From the NCBI GenBank assembly GCA_965263305.1, contig OZ253666.1, forward strand, positions 1,054,001 to 1,118,000: a stretch of DNA of 64,000 nucleotides, written 5' to 3'. Source of the DNA: MED-G105 sp965263305. Its GTDB lineage: Bacteria > Pseudomonadota > Alphaproteobacteria > Caulobacterales > Parvularculaceae. Of this stretch, positions 41,234 through 48,978 are shown piece by piece; within the stretch, counting starts at the first letter, position 1; each line of letters starts with the position of its first letter. Below the pieces are notes generated by a model, which was given only the letters and a program-made list of their open reading frames with translations, did not search any database and was not told the origin of the DNA. The position numbers and the translations under genes were made by a program.

Positions 41234-42465
41234 GCGTTTAAAATCCGAATCTGCTCCGGACGCGAAATAGTAACGTCTTTTGTCACAAGCGCCGTTAATC
41301 GCAGAGCGCCGGATGCAGCATCCGTGTAAGGATCACGAATTAAATCCACCGCACCCCACATGCCAACATAGAATGGCGCCACGTTCTCCTTTATTGAGCA
41401 CAAGAATGCACGGCCTGGAGTAGTGGAGTTTGAGGACACTGAAACACCGGCGAAGCGCGCATTTAGCCGGTCCAGATTAGTGATAGCCGCCTGGCCCGAA
41501 CCACTTGTAACTACAAAACCGGTTTCAAGTTGCGCCCATTCATCCGGGTGAAGCAGAATACGAACATCCGCTGGCGACGATGCGGCAAACAATTCCATTA
41601 TCTGACCAATTTCCAATGCGAAAGATTCATATTCGCTTAGCGTGACGGAATTTCGTACGACGATCGCTGGATCGCTGACAATATTCAAAAGCCCTTCGGG
41701 TTCGCCGTTTAAGCCCGTACCCAGAAAACAAACGCGATCCATTTCCTGCTCGATCGCGAAACTCATATCGCGCTTGATAGCTTGCTCTAAGGCCACGCCA
41801 GACTGTTTCATAGCCTTGCGGCTTATCTGCATCCGAGCCCCCAGGGTATGGTCTGGCGTGAGCGGACGATCAACGGTTTGGTAAGGTGTCGGGTCGGGAA
41901 CATTGTCGCCTTCAGCGGCGGCCCATCCAACGGTTGCACCGGCGGTTGCTACGGGCCATTCGACTGCGCCTTGCGGGATACTGATCAGCGAACCGCCCAT
42001 TTTCATGGCGATAGATTTTGCAAAAAGCCGGTCGATGATTGGCTTTGTGGCAATAGGGTCGGGCGTATCGGCGGAAACGGTTGCGCGTTGTTCCAGCGCC
42101 TCAAGTGGGACCGGAATTCCTTGATAACCAGCATGAGAGCGTAGTTCCGTGACGATTTCAGCGGTTCGGCCTGAAAATGGTTCGCCCGTATCGAGGTTGC
42201 TGGCGGCCTGTCGAATTTCGAAGCCGCTAAGAAGTTCAGCCCACTCACGGTCTGATCGCGTTTCGAGTTCCGCGCCAGCCTCGCGACGTTCTTCGTCCTC
42301 CGCGATTAGAGCTGCACGATATCGCGTCTCGTTTGTGCGATATTCCGCATCGAGCGACTCCATTGAGCGTGTTTCATCTTCTGTCGGGTCAGTTTTGCCA
42401 ACAAGACCTGATAGCTCTTGCCTGATTTCCGATTGACGATGGATGATTTTGGCTGATTGCAACAT
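41230..42465 (-). CDS. HK97-fold major capsid protein
   Basis: A 411-residue capsid subunit. Residues 1-100 form the coiled-coil delta scaffold (KIIHRQSEIRQELSGLVGKTDPTEDETRSMESLDAEYR...) that the protease removes. The rest has the HK97 core, including SLISIPQGAVEWPVATAG, DHTLGARMQISRKAMKQS and a P-domain region with GRAFLCSIKENVAPFYVGMWGAVDLIRDPYTDA. Length is normal for the family. The HNH gene lies 10 bases upstream. Confidence 0.93.
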   Translation of the reverse strand: MLQSAKIIHRQSEIRQELSGLVGKTDPTEDETRSMESLDAEYRTNETRYRAALIAEDEERREAGAELETRSDREWAELLSGFEIRQAASNLDTGEPFSGRTAEIVTELRSHAGYQGIPVPLEALEQRATVSADTPDPIATKPIIDRLFAKSIAMKMGGSLISIPQGAVEWPVATAGATVGWAAAEGDNVPDPTPYQTVDRPLTPDHTLGARMQISRKAMKQSGVALEQAIKRDMSFAIEQEMDRVCFLGTGLNGEPEGLLNIVSDPAIVVRNSVTLSEYESFALEIGQIMELFAASSPADVRILLHPDEWAQLETGFVVTSGSGQAAITNLDRLNARFAGVSVSSNSTTPGRAFLCSIKENVAPFYVGMWGAVDLIRDPYTDAASGALRLTALVTKDVTISRPEQIRILNA

Positions 42466-42475
42466 ATTATATTCC

Positions 42476-42778
42476 TTACACTGTTGACTTTACTAAATCC
42501 CGCCACTCTTTTCGTGTGATCGGGGTTTCGGGAAAACCACACTCAAGGCGGGTTTTTCGCGAATGGCAGGCCGGGCAAAGCGTTTGAAGGTTCGTGAGGT
42601 CGAAAGAAAGCTCATGATGAGTTCGCACGGGCTTTATATGATCAACCTCGAGCCGTCCTCGAGCGCCGCATTTCACGCACGTGAAGCCATCGCGCCTCAG
42701 TGCTTGTTGACGCAGAGCTTTCCAGCGGGGCGAACGAATAACTTCTCGTGAATGGCGATGAAAATCTATGCGGCCCAT
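42476..42778 (-). CDS. HNH endonuclease
   Basis: A 100-residue nuclease. Two CxxC zinc pairs (FTCVKCGARG and CPACHSRK) and the HNH core (RLEVDHIKPVRTHHELSFDLTNLQTLCPACH) are clear. HNH proteins next to terminase help cut cos sites in HK97-like phages. It overlaps the terminase end by 13 bases. Confidence 0.95.
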   Translation of the reverse strand: MGRIDFHRHSREVIRSPRWKALRQQALRRDGFTCVKCGARGRLEVDHIKPVRTHHELSFDLTNLQTLCPACHSRKTRLECGFPETPITRKEWRDLVKSTV

Positions 42779-44325
42779 ATCATCCGCCCCCCTCTTGGTT
42801 CAGGTTGGGCGGATCGTCTTGCACCTTCAGCCACGGCAATAACGGAAGCCGCGACGGGGTCAATTCGTCCGGTCGACCTGGCTTTTGCTAATTTGAGATT
42901 GTTTGCCGGATCGCGGAGGCAGGTCGCATCGGCAATTGCGCTCCGCATTAAGAGCGACTCGCTTGTTAGCACTTTGCCATCGAAAACGGCGCGCTGAAAA
43001 CGCTCTATATCCTCCGAGCCGTCTCGCCAACCCATGCCACGCCAATGAATGGGGGCGGTCACGCCAGCGGCGTTAAACCCCTCGGCCATTTCGGCTTGCT
43101 TGAAACGGTCCGCCACAACGCAAGCGACGTTGGCGCCATCAAGGCGACGCCAAGTTTCTGCAATCCAGGCGGCCACCGGCACCGTCTTAGCGCCAAGTGT
43201 CGTCAGCTCACCTCGCTGATTCATTTTCACGTAACGATCGCCAACGCCATCGGCTTGACCGCGATCTAACAAACCCGGATCGCTAGGGAAAACCCCGTAA
43301 ACCTCTAGGCGGGACGTGTCTGGCCAATAAAAAGCCGCCGCCGACATAGAAGCCGATCCACCCAAATCGAGTCCAACGATTACAGCACCCGAACGTGGCG
43401 GTAACTCGGACGTCTCGGCCAGAAGCCATTGATCTACCGTCAACAGAACATCACGTGTTTCGCCGCTGACGCGCTCGTTACGATGCAAGAGCCTGAAATT
43501 TTGTAAAGATGAACCGCCACGGGCGATGGCTCTCGCAGCCGATGCTTTAAGCCAGTCAACCGGTGCGCCAATTCCATGCTCAGCGCCCGGATTTGCGATC
43601 AACAAACTATCAAGATCGTCAGGCGGTAGTCCAGGCGAAGGCCGATGCTCTTGGACAAAGGTTCCCGGCGGCGGTTCGTCAATCCATTTTGAAAACGGAT
43701 GAGAATCGTCAGGTGCGCTCGTCGAGATAAGGAGTGCTTTGCCCTGTCTTTTGCCAAGGCCGGTCAGGAGCGCGCTTTCTAATGCGTCGCCTTGGTCTCG
43801 CTGCCAGTGACCGCGCTCATCCATGACCACAAGCGTGGGGCCGCTACCAAGCGCAGATTTTCCATCCGCCGCTATCGCGCGCAAAACATGACTGCCGCCA
43901 TCACCATCGAATTCGATTTCTAGGCGAGGCGATCGGCGGAATTTCAATTGTGACTGAAATTCGTCCGGCAACGATAAGCAAAACGCTTCCGCAAAATTCC
44001 ACGCGACGCGTGCTTGATCGCGCGTGCGGGCCGCAATGATGATGTCTCTGCGTGGCTGCGGGTCATGAATTCCCAGCAGCGCGCTTAGAGCCAGTCCCGC
44101 GCTAATGGCCGACTTGGCATTGCCCCGCCCCACCGACAAAACAGCGATGTCATTTCGTGGAGATAGAGCCCCTTCAACGAAACGTTTTTGAAAGGGCGCT
44201 AACCGCAATTGCTGGCCTGCCAAGGGGCCTTCGGAAACGCGCAAGGTCTCAAGAAACACTTGCGCTCGCTCAGATGCATTCTTTCCACCGAGCGCGCGTG
44301 ATGTCAGCTTTCTGGGTCTAGCCAT
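42766..44325 (-). CDS. terL: Terminase large subunit
   Basis: A 519-residue packaging motor. The ATPase N-terminus shows Walker-A-like LSVGRGNAKSAISA and Walker B LVVMDERGHWQRDQG. The C-terminal nuclease domain has VIVGLDLGGSASMSAAAFYWPD and, near the end, the Asp-rich AKARSTGRIDPVAASVIAV. It translocates and cuts DNA. I take MARPRKLTSR at 44325; the longer frame to 44424 is less likely. No small-subunit gene is seen upstream. Confidence 0.93.
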   Translation of the reverse strand: MARPRKLTSRALGGKNASERAQVFLETLRVSEGPLAGQQLRLAPFQKRFVEGALSPRNDIAVLSVGRGNAKSAISAGLALSALLGIHDPQPRRDIIIAARTRDQARVAWNFAEAFCLSLPDEFQSQLKFRRSPRLEIEFDGDGGSHVLRAIAADGKSALGSGPTLVVMDERGHWQRDQGDALESALLTGLGKRQGKALLISTSAPDDSHPFSKWIDEPPPGTFVQEHRPSPGLPPDDLDSLLIANPGAEHGIGAPVDWLKASAARAIARGGSSLQNFRLLHRNERVSGETRDVLLTVDQWLLAETSELPPRSGAVIVGLDLGGSASMSAAAFYWPDTSRLEVYGVFPSDPGLLDRGQADGVGDRYVKMNQRGELTTLGAKTVPVAAWIAETWRRLDGANVACVVADRFKQAEMAEGFNAAGVTAPIHWRGMGWRDGSEDIERFQRAVFDGKVLTSESLLMRSAIADATCLRDPANNLKLAKARSTGRIDPVAASVIAVAEGARRSAQPEPRGGRMIWAA

Positions 44326-44469
44326 CTTGCCCCCCAGATTGGCCACAAAGCGCGAATTCAAGACCCCCAACCGCGTACACCTCCCCAAAAGAAGGTCGAG
44401 CCATTGGGACCAAATATTCTGCAATCTGTATCAAACTATCGGTCATCTCTACTCAATCTTGGTTCCTGC

Positions 44470-44757
44470 TCGTGGGTGAGGTCCGGAGCGAAAGGCATAG
44501 GATGACCAGCCCAGACCATTTGGTCTGAGTGGCCCCTGTGCCTCAGCGTGAAGGTCATGCTCGTCGGAGCCAGCCCATCGCTTTCGGCCCAATGCGTCAT
44601 CTCGGACTGCGCACTGGTCAGCTGCTACTTGCGAGAGCGTCCGTGCTCCCGGCGGTCGGGCTTCAGCCTTACGGACTGCCCTTGACCTATGACCGCGCCC
44701 CACAGTAGGTCTGTCGTTGTCCTGTGCTGCCGTCTTGTTAACCGACCACAGAACAAC
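44470..44757 (+). ncRNA. Candidate structured RNA or packaging region between terminase and attR
   Basis: No coding sequence fits, but complementary segments are nested: TCCGGAGC (44482-44489) with GCTC-GT-CGGA (44559-44568); ATGACC (44502-44507) with GGTCAT (44553-44558); CAGACC (44512-44517) with GGTCTG (44522-44527), loop ATTT; GTCCGT (44639-44644) with ACGGAC (44671-44676); CCCG with CGGG inside it; and GTTGT-C-CTGTG (44716-44726) with CACAG-A-ACAAC (44747-44757). The last stem abuts a strong terminator. The region is GC-richer than the ORFs beside it. It could be an RNA transcribed to the right or a cos/pac-like signal upstream of terminase. Confidence 0.5.
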
Positions 44758-44787
44758 AACGCCCCGCGCCAACGGGGCGTTTTCTTT
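44758..44787 (+). terminator. Rho-independent terminator after the structured region
   Basis: A 9-bp stem AACGCCCCG (44758-44766) with CGGGGCGTT (44773-44781), a 6-base loop, then TTCTTTAG. It directly follows the last helix of the candidate RNA on the plus strand and has no plus-strand protein gene before it within the element's right part. Confidence 0.85.
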
Positions 44788-45271
44788 AGATCTCCATTTC
44801 GAGTTCGAATTCTTCATTTTCGAAATCCGCATCACCTGCTAGGGCATCAGCAATTTCGACAATGAAATTGATATCGTTTGCGCTGTGCGTCGTTGGGTCG
44901 ACTTCAAGCGCTAGCCGTTCGAGCGACGCTATAGTCTCAGCACTAGCTCGATTTCCGGAGCTTTGACTCAGAGCGCATCGGACAAGTAAAGAATTTGGAT
45001 TTGGTTCACGCGCGGGATCAAGCAAGTAGAGGACGTTTTTGCCTTCATTTGCTAGACAATCACTATTACAAGCCCTTGATATCCCTTGTGATGTATTTTT
45101 CTCGCTAGACGGCTTAAGTAATTGAATTACTTTACTTCGTTCCGTCCCTCCGGGCCCACCACCGCGATAGGCTTTCGTTCCCTGTCTTCCAGTCGACCTC
45201 GCCCGTGTTTTAGTCAGCGGGGCCATAATTACATATCGCGCACTAAAAGTTGTAGACGCCGATACATACAC
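44786..45271 (-). CDS. Unrecognised acidic protein; frame crosses attR, possibly chimeric
   Basis: A 161-codon frame whose last 100 codons lie inside the satellite and whose first part lies in the flanking chromosome. The segment encoded by the repeat reads GGGPGGT. The C-terminal part is acidic (DADFENEEFELEMEI) and coding-like (RASAETIASLERLALEVDPTTHSANDINFIVEIADALAG). No start codon other than a TTG lies within the element. In the excised circle this part would follow the integrase end, so its native start is unclear. Confidence 0.4.
   Translation of the reverse strand: MYVSASTTFSARYVIMAPLTKTRARSTGRQGTKAYRGGGPGGTERSKVIQLLKPSSEKNTSQGISRACNSDCLANEGKNVLYLLDPAREPNPNSLLVRCALSQSSGNRASAETIASLERLALEVDPTTHSANDINFIVEIADALAGDADFENEEFELEMEI
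45144..45163 (+). repeat. attR: 20-bp direct repeat of the tRNA 3' end
   Basis: An exact copy of GTCCCTCCGGGCCCACCACC, also at 35714-35733. No tRNA structure precedes it; only the 3' end is present, marking the right end of the integrated element. Confidence 0.92.
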
Positions 45272-45547
45272 GCATTCTTCGTGTGCAGAAAATGCTCTAA
45301 CAAAATCAGGCCCCTATTGTAAATTGTCCGTGACTCGTCGGAAAAATTTCGCAACGCAACATTATCTAACACTCCGACATTTTCCGAAACGGCTAAGGGC
45401 CGCGCCAAAAGCATTGTAATCCAATAATTTTTATACCAATTATTGCAAGCGTCCAAAAAGGATCGGAGCATCGATCAAAATATCTCTCTCTTAGTTTACG
45501 CCACCATGGCGACGTGCTATCGACGAAAAAGTTTTTGGAGAGAACGT
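45164..45547. other. Intergenic region right of attR
   Basis: Apart from the 5' part of the frame crossing attR, no convincing gene. Short frames on both strands lack start signals and coding character. AT-rich towards the right. Confidence 0.35.
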
Positions 45548-45832
45548 ATGCCAATTTATCAAGGGCCCAACTGCCCGGACGATCACTATGGTCCGGCAGC
45601 GGCCGCCATTCACGTATACTGTCAATCACATGCCGGAAAGCGGCTTGATAGATATGTCTTAGAACACGATGTCACCATCAAAAATGTTGTGGCGGCAAAT
45701 ATGATCATTGGGGATGCATTGCGCATTTCCATTACGTTATCCGGCGGCGCCGAAGACCGCGATTGCAACCTTTTTGTTACCCCTGAGTATAAACAGATAG
45801 ACGCGCCAGGCGCCTGTTCCTGCGACGCGTAG
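45548..45832 (+). CDS. Small hypothetical protein (94 residues)
   Basis: Start chosen at 45548 because GGAGAGA lies just upstream; a longer frame begins at 45443 without such a signal. The product (MPIYQGPNCPDDHYGPAAAAIHV...) has a beta-rich second half and several cysteines (GPNCPDD, DRDCNLFV, PGACSCDA), but no signal peptide. Not recognised. First of a cluster of unknown genes on the plus strand. Confidence 0.5.
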   Translation: MPIYQGPNCPDDHYGPAAAAIHVYCQSHAGKRLDRYVLEHDVTIKNVVAANMIIGDALRISITLSGGAEDRDCNLFVTPEYKQIDAPGACSCDA

Positions 45833-45973
45833 AAATCGAAACTGGTCTGAGCTTTGGCCAATCGATGATCGAGCAAATCGTATTTCAGATAACGTTTTCG
45901 TTTCTGGAGCACGGTCTGCTGACGGATTTTCCGTATAAACTAACAACATCAATACAACATAAGGAATTGAATT

Positions 45974-46771
45974 ATGGGTCAAGCGCCAAGCATCGAAGAG
46001 ATGCAAGGAAAAGAAGACGGGTTTGATGCGTGGGTCGCCAAACGCACGAAAGCTGTCGTCGAGGAATGCAAAGTCGGTCGCGATGAATTGCTTAAAAAAT
46101 TCGACGAAGACTACCCTAAAATCGATGATTGGCAGACGGTTCGCGATAAGTATTTCTCCGACTTTACCCATGATGAGACATTTACGCTCGCGGCCGTTAG
46201 CGAAATTATTCACAAGATAACAGGCGCGCTTTTTGGCGATCCTGACGGCGGCGGCGACCCTAACAAGGACGCTTCAGGCGGCGTCGAAGTCACCAAACCG
46301 CAACTTGACCCTAATTCCATTGGCGCTCTTGCCGGATTTGGTAATGTCGAAGCGATGATCGCCGTAAAAGCCCTCAACTTGGTCGCCGGCATACTTGAAG
46401 TCTTTGACACACACGCTTCGTTAAAGGGAACATTTCAAGGCGGCATCGATGAAATTGCCCCGGGTTTACATGTTGGTATAAACGCTCGCCGCACGGAATA
46501 TTCCGGCGAAGGTTTTTTCAATAAAACGACGGTCAAAGAAACTTATTTTGTGGTGGTGGTGAAATACTCTCACAAGTCCTTCATGGCCATGCAGGGTATT
46601 TTTGACGACGCCAAAAAGGCCGAACTGTTGGCGGAATACCGCAAGAGTTATGGTGATAAACTTACAACGGCGATTGTGAATTTAGACCCATTTGATAAAA
46701 AGGGGAACGACTTGCTGAGTCAAGCTCTCCACTCGTTCAATGAAACTTTGAAAACAATGGAAGAGGCTTAA
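45974..46771 (+). CDS. Unrecognised protein (265 residues)
   Basis: Not recognised. Residues 1-100 are helical and charged. A Gly/Asp-rich linker (FGDPDGGGDPNKDASGG) follows. Then comes GALAGFGNVEAMIAVKALNLVAGILEVFD and a beta-hairpin-like block (APGLHVGINARRTEYSGEGFFNKTTVKETYFVVVVKYSHKSFMAMQ). The end is helical. AAGGA precedes the start at good spacing. Its second half resembles that of the 263-residue protein downstream in layout, so they may be distant paralogues. Confidence 0.6.
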   Translation: MGQAPSIEEMQGKEDGFDAWVAKRTKAVVEECKVGRDELLKKFDEDYPKIDDWQTVRDKYFSDFTHDETFTLAAVSEIIHKITGALFGDPDGGGDPNKDASGGVEVTKPQLDPNSIGALAGFGNVEAMIAVKALNLVAGILEVFDTHASLKGTFQGGIDEIAPGLHVGINARRTEYSGEGFFNKTTVKETYFVVVVKYSHKSFMAMQGIFDDAKKAELLAEYRKSYGDKLTTAIVNLDPFDKKGNDLLSQALHSFNETLKTMEEA

Positions 46772-46908
46772 AAATAGACCTCTGATTGACCATAGGTGAG
46801 GCCAACTGCTCGCAAGATGCCTTTATGATCTTTGCAGAGATATTTTAAACTCTCGCACATTGATCAGTATCGATAGTGTAGCTGGCCGTCATCAATTTTA
46901 AAATTTGA

Positions 46909-46954
46909 ACAACGACCCCGGCGCCGTTCTCTGTATGCCGACCGGGGTCGTTGT
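46909..46954. promoter_or_regulatory. 13-bp inverted repeat upstream of the 263-residue protein
   Basis: A perfect 13-bp inverted repeat (46909-46921 with 46942-46954) with a 20-base loop. There is no T-run after it, so it is not a typical terminator. It ends 22 bases before the next start codon and could be an operator, an attenuator-like hairpin or the weak terminator of the 265-residue gene. Confidence 0.6.
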
Positions 46955-46976
46955 CGAATGATCATTTGGGAAAAAG

Positions 46977-47768
46977 ATGGGCACAGGCGACACGGTCAAT
47001 GTTAACGATGCCGCCGTAAAGGCATGGGTTCAATCGAAAGTGAACCAAGTTAAAGCGAAGGGAAATACCTCTTTTGACACTGCGCGAAACGCCATGGTGA
47101 AGGGGGATGGTCTTTTCCTCGCAGGGGGAACGTTCGCTCATATCGCGCTTGATGACGATTTTGCGATCACCGGTAACATGACAACCGAAATCACTATGAT
47201 TGAAAATTCGATTTTCAGTGACGGCGATCACTCGTCGGTTCGCAACACGCCAACAGAGAAAACGCCGCCTTCTTCCGCTGTCTACGCTGTCGGAAAAGCC
47301 TGTGAAACTTTTGGGTTTCTACATAATGAATGGGTGCAGAGCATGCAAAAATGGCTCCCCCAGCCGCAGGGACCACAATATTCGTATCAGTCGGAAGTAA
47401 ATCAGACGCCTGATTTAGGCGCCGGATTAACGCTTTCCGCGGGCCAATATCTGCAACTCTTATCTGGCCCCGATACGCCCGTCACGAAAAAGGGGTATGT
47501 TGTTACCGCCATCAACTTTGTTCTGGCCTACTCCCACCAAGCGTTTTTAAAGCATGAGCGAGAGAAAGACGCAGCCCTGATTGCAAAGCTTAAAGCGGAG
47601 ATTCAAGCAAAGCGGGATCAAGCAAAAAGCGTAGCGAGAATCGCCTACCGCTCCGCCGAAACGGGCGGCAATCCATCCTTAGGGCCATTGAATGATTCAA
47701 TGGCGTCGTTCTGGGATCAGTCGTTAAATATCATGAAGGATGCAGAGAAACGCGCGCAAGCCCAATAA
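46977..47768 (+). CDS. Unrecognised protein (263 residues), possible paralogue of the 265-residue protein
   Basis: Not recognised. It has an N-terminal helical region (AAVKAWVQSKVNQVKAKGNTSFDTARNAM), a beta-rich middle (FLAGGTFAHIALDDDFAITGNMTTEITMIE) and a segment with GAGLTLSAGQYLQLL...GYVVTAINFVLAYSHQAFLKHE. That last segment parallels APGLHVGINARR...YFVVVVKYSHKSFMAMQ of the upstream protein. It ends in a coiled-coil-like helix and a conserved-looking DSMASFWDQSLNIMKDAEK. No signal peptide. Confidence 0.6.
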   Translation: MGTGDTVNVNDAAVKAWVQSKVNQVKAKGNTSFDTARNAMVKGDGLFLAGGTFAHIALDDDFAITGNMTTEITMIENSIFSDGDHSSVRNTPTEKTPPSSAVYAVGKACETFGFLHNEWVQSMQKWLPQPQGPQYSYQSEVNQTPDLGAGLTLSAGQYLQLLSGPDTPVTKKGYVVTAINFVLAYSHQAFLKHEREKDAALIAKLKAEIQAKRDQAKSVARIAYRSAETGGNPSLGPLNDSMASFWDQSLNIMKDAEKRAQAQ

Positions 47769-48054
47769 GCTGCGTATTTCCATTTTTGGCTCATCCTATG
47801 AAGCACTAGGAACATGGGACGTGAGCCGCAAACTTAAACGCCACATCTGGCGTTATATCCCGAAAGCGGTCCCATCATTTCTGGCGTCGCGGAGATACGG
47901 AAGCGGCGCCGTTGAGGCATTCAATGCTGAAGACGAACGAGCATTAATATCATCAGTTAGCAAACAATTAGGGCTGCCAAAAACCGAGATTGATCAGCCC
48001 ATATTTTTGTTGCGGTTGGGTTCGCAATGCCCCAACCGTCGCGGCCTCTCAGGC

Positions 48055-48879
48055 TTACTCGTCACCCTGACGTTGAACGAATTCTTGGCTGCGGACTTGC
48101 AATTCCACGCGGCGATTACGCGGATCAAACTCGTCGACGCCGGTTAAGGGGCTAGCCTCGCCTAGGGCTTCTGTCACAATGCGAGAGGAAGGAATGCCGT
48201 AGCTATTGATCAAGACGGATTTCACCGCATCAGCGCGCTGCTGGGCCAGGCGAAGATTATAATCATCACTGCCATGGGCGCATGTGTGCCCGATGACGAG
48301 CAACTGATTCGCGTTTTCTGCGGCGTTCATTTGATCCGCAAGCGAAGAGATGACGGAAACAGCGTCCGAATCAAGAGACGCGGACGCGAAGGTAAACTGC
48401 ACCGGCCCCAGCTGTGAAATAGACGCGGCATCAAACATACCTAAGGTGTCGGCGGCGAAGCTGTCACCAGCCGCCTGGTCTACCGCCTCCGCGACAGCGG
48501 CGTCCGCCAGAACGGCGTTAGGCGCGCTTTCGGCCGCAATTTGTTCTGGGATAGGGTTGATGACCTGAACACCATCATCGTTCTTAACAACGGCCGTGGC
48601 CGGGTCATCGACGCTTGCAGCCGCCAATCGACTACGCTTGCTAAAAACGTAGCACCCGATGCCCGCCATCACGACGGACGACGCGGCGGCCGTAATCGCA
48701 AATGTTTCGCGGTCATCGCGCTGCAGTGCTGTTGCGACGCCCCCTGATACAACGCCGGCGGCAAGGCCCACGCCCGCGCCCTTCAGGCAGGCCGAGACGC
48801 CATTGCCAGGTTGCGTCGTTGAACAGGCCATCGCAAAACTCGCAACGCCGCAGACCCGCGCCCATTTAACTAAATCCAT
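48055..48879 (-). CDS. OmpA-family lipoprotein
   Basis: A 274-residue protein. The lipobox FAMAC (Cys19) is preceded by a hydrophobic leader. A Gly-rich segment with a second membrane-like helix (ACLKGAGVGLAAGVVSGGV, then AITAAASSVVMAGIGCYVF) follows. The C-terminal OmpA domain has FASASLDSDAVSVISSLADQM, LLVIGHTCAHGSDDYNLRLAQQRADAVKSVLI and NRRVELQV, which bind peptidoglycan. The usual GHTD is GHTC here. Start at 48879 (MDLVKWARVCG) gives the lipobox. Confidence 0.88.
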   Translation of the reverse strand: MDLVKWARVCGVASFAMACSTTQPGNGVSACLKGAGVGLAAGVVSGGVATALQRDDRETFAITAAASSVVMAGIGCYVFSKRSRLAAASVDDPATAVVKNDDGVQVINPIPEQIAAESAPNAVLADAAVAEAVDQAAGDSFAADTLGMFDAASISQLGPVQFTFASASLDSDAVSVISSLADQMNAAENANQLLVIGHTCAHGSDDYNLRLAQQRADAVKSVLINSYGIPSSRIVTEALGEASPLTGVDEFDPRNRRVELQVRSQEFVQRQGDE

Positions 48880-48978
48880 TTTGAACCCCACCAAAAATTG
48901 GCGGCGCCGACAGGTTCCCGTTGTCAGCGCCGCCCCCACTACTCTCACTCACAATGTGAGCGCTGGTTCGACGCCGCC

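Larger units (their letters stand above)
35714..45163. mobile_element. Integrated phage satellite, capsid-forming PICI-like, 9.4 kb
   Basis: Bounded by 20-bp direct repeats in a tRNA 3' end. From left to right on the minus strand it carries integrase, AlpA-like regulator, an unknown 212-residue protein, then a plus-strand accessory gene, then portal, head-tail adaptor, prohead protease, major capsid, HNH nuclease and large terminase. There are no tail, lysis, primase or replication genes, and no small terminase that I recognise. Such a gene set matches capsid-forming phage-inducible chromosomal islands, which make their own capsids and borrow tails from a helper phage. A deleted prophage is the main alternative. 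A gene transfer agent is unlikely because of the integrase and att sites. Confidence 0.8.

Noticed and set aside
44470..44787. RNase P RNA or tmRNA
   Set aside because: A GAGGTCCGGAGC segment recalls RNase P P4, but the remaining conserved core elements are missing; no tmRNA acceptor or tag sequence is seen on either strand.
44449..44835. 128-codon minus-strand frame in the structured region
   Set aside because: Composition is not coding-like, and the region is better explained by nested helices and a terminator.
35714..45163. Gene transfer agent cluster
   Set aside because: HK97-type head genes fit, but GTAs have no integrase or att repeats and include tail genes.
47740..48147. 135-codon plus-strand frame after the 263-residue protein
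   Set aside because: Overlaps the upstream gene by 29 bases and the OmpA-family gene by 93 bases on the other strand; the last third is a shadow of that gene. No domain or clear Shine-Dalgarno.
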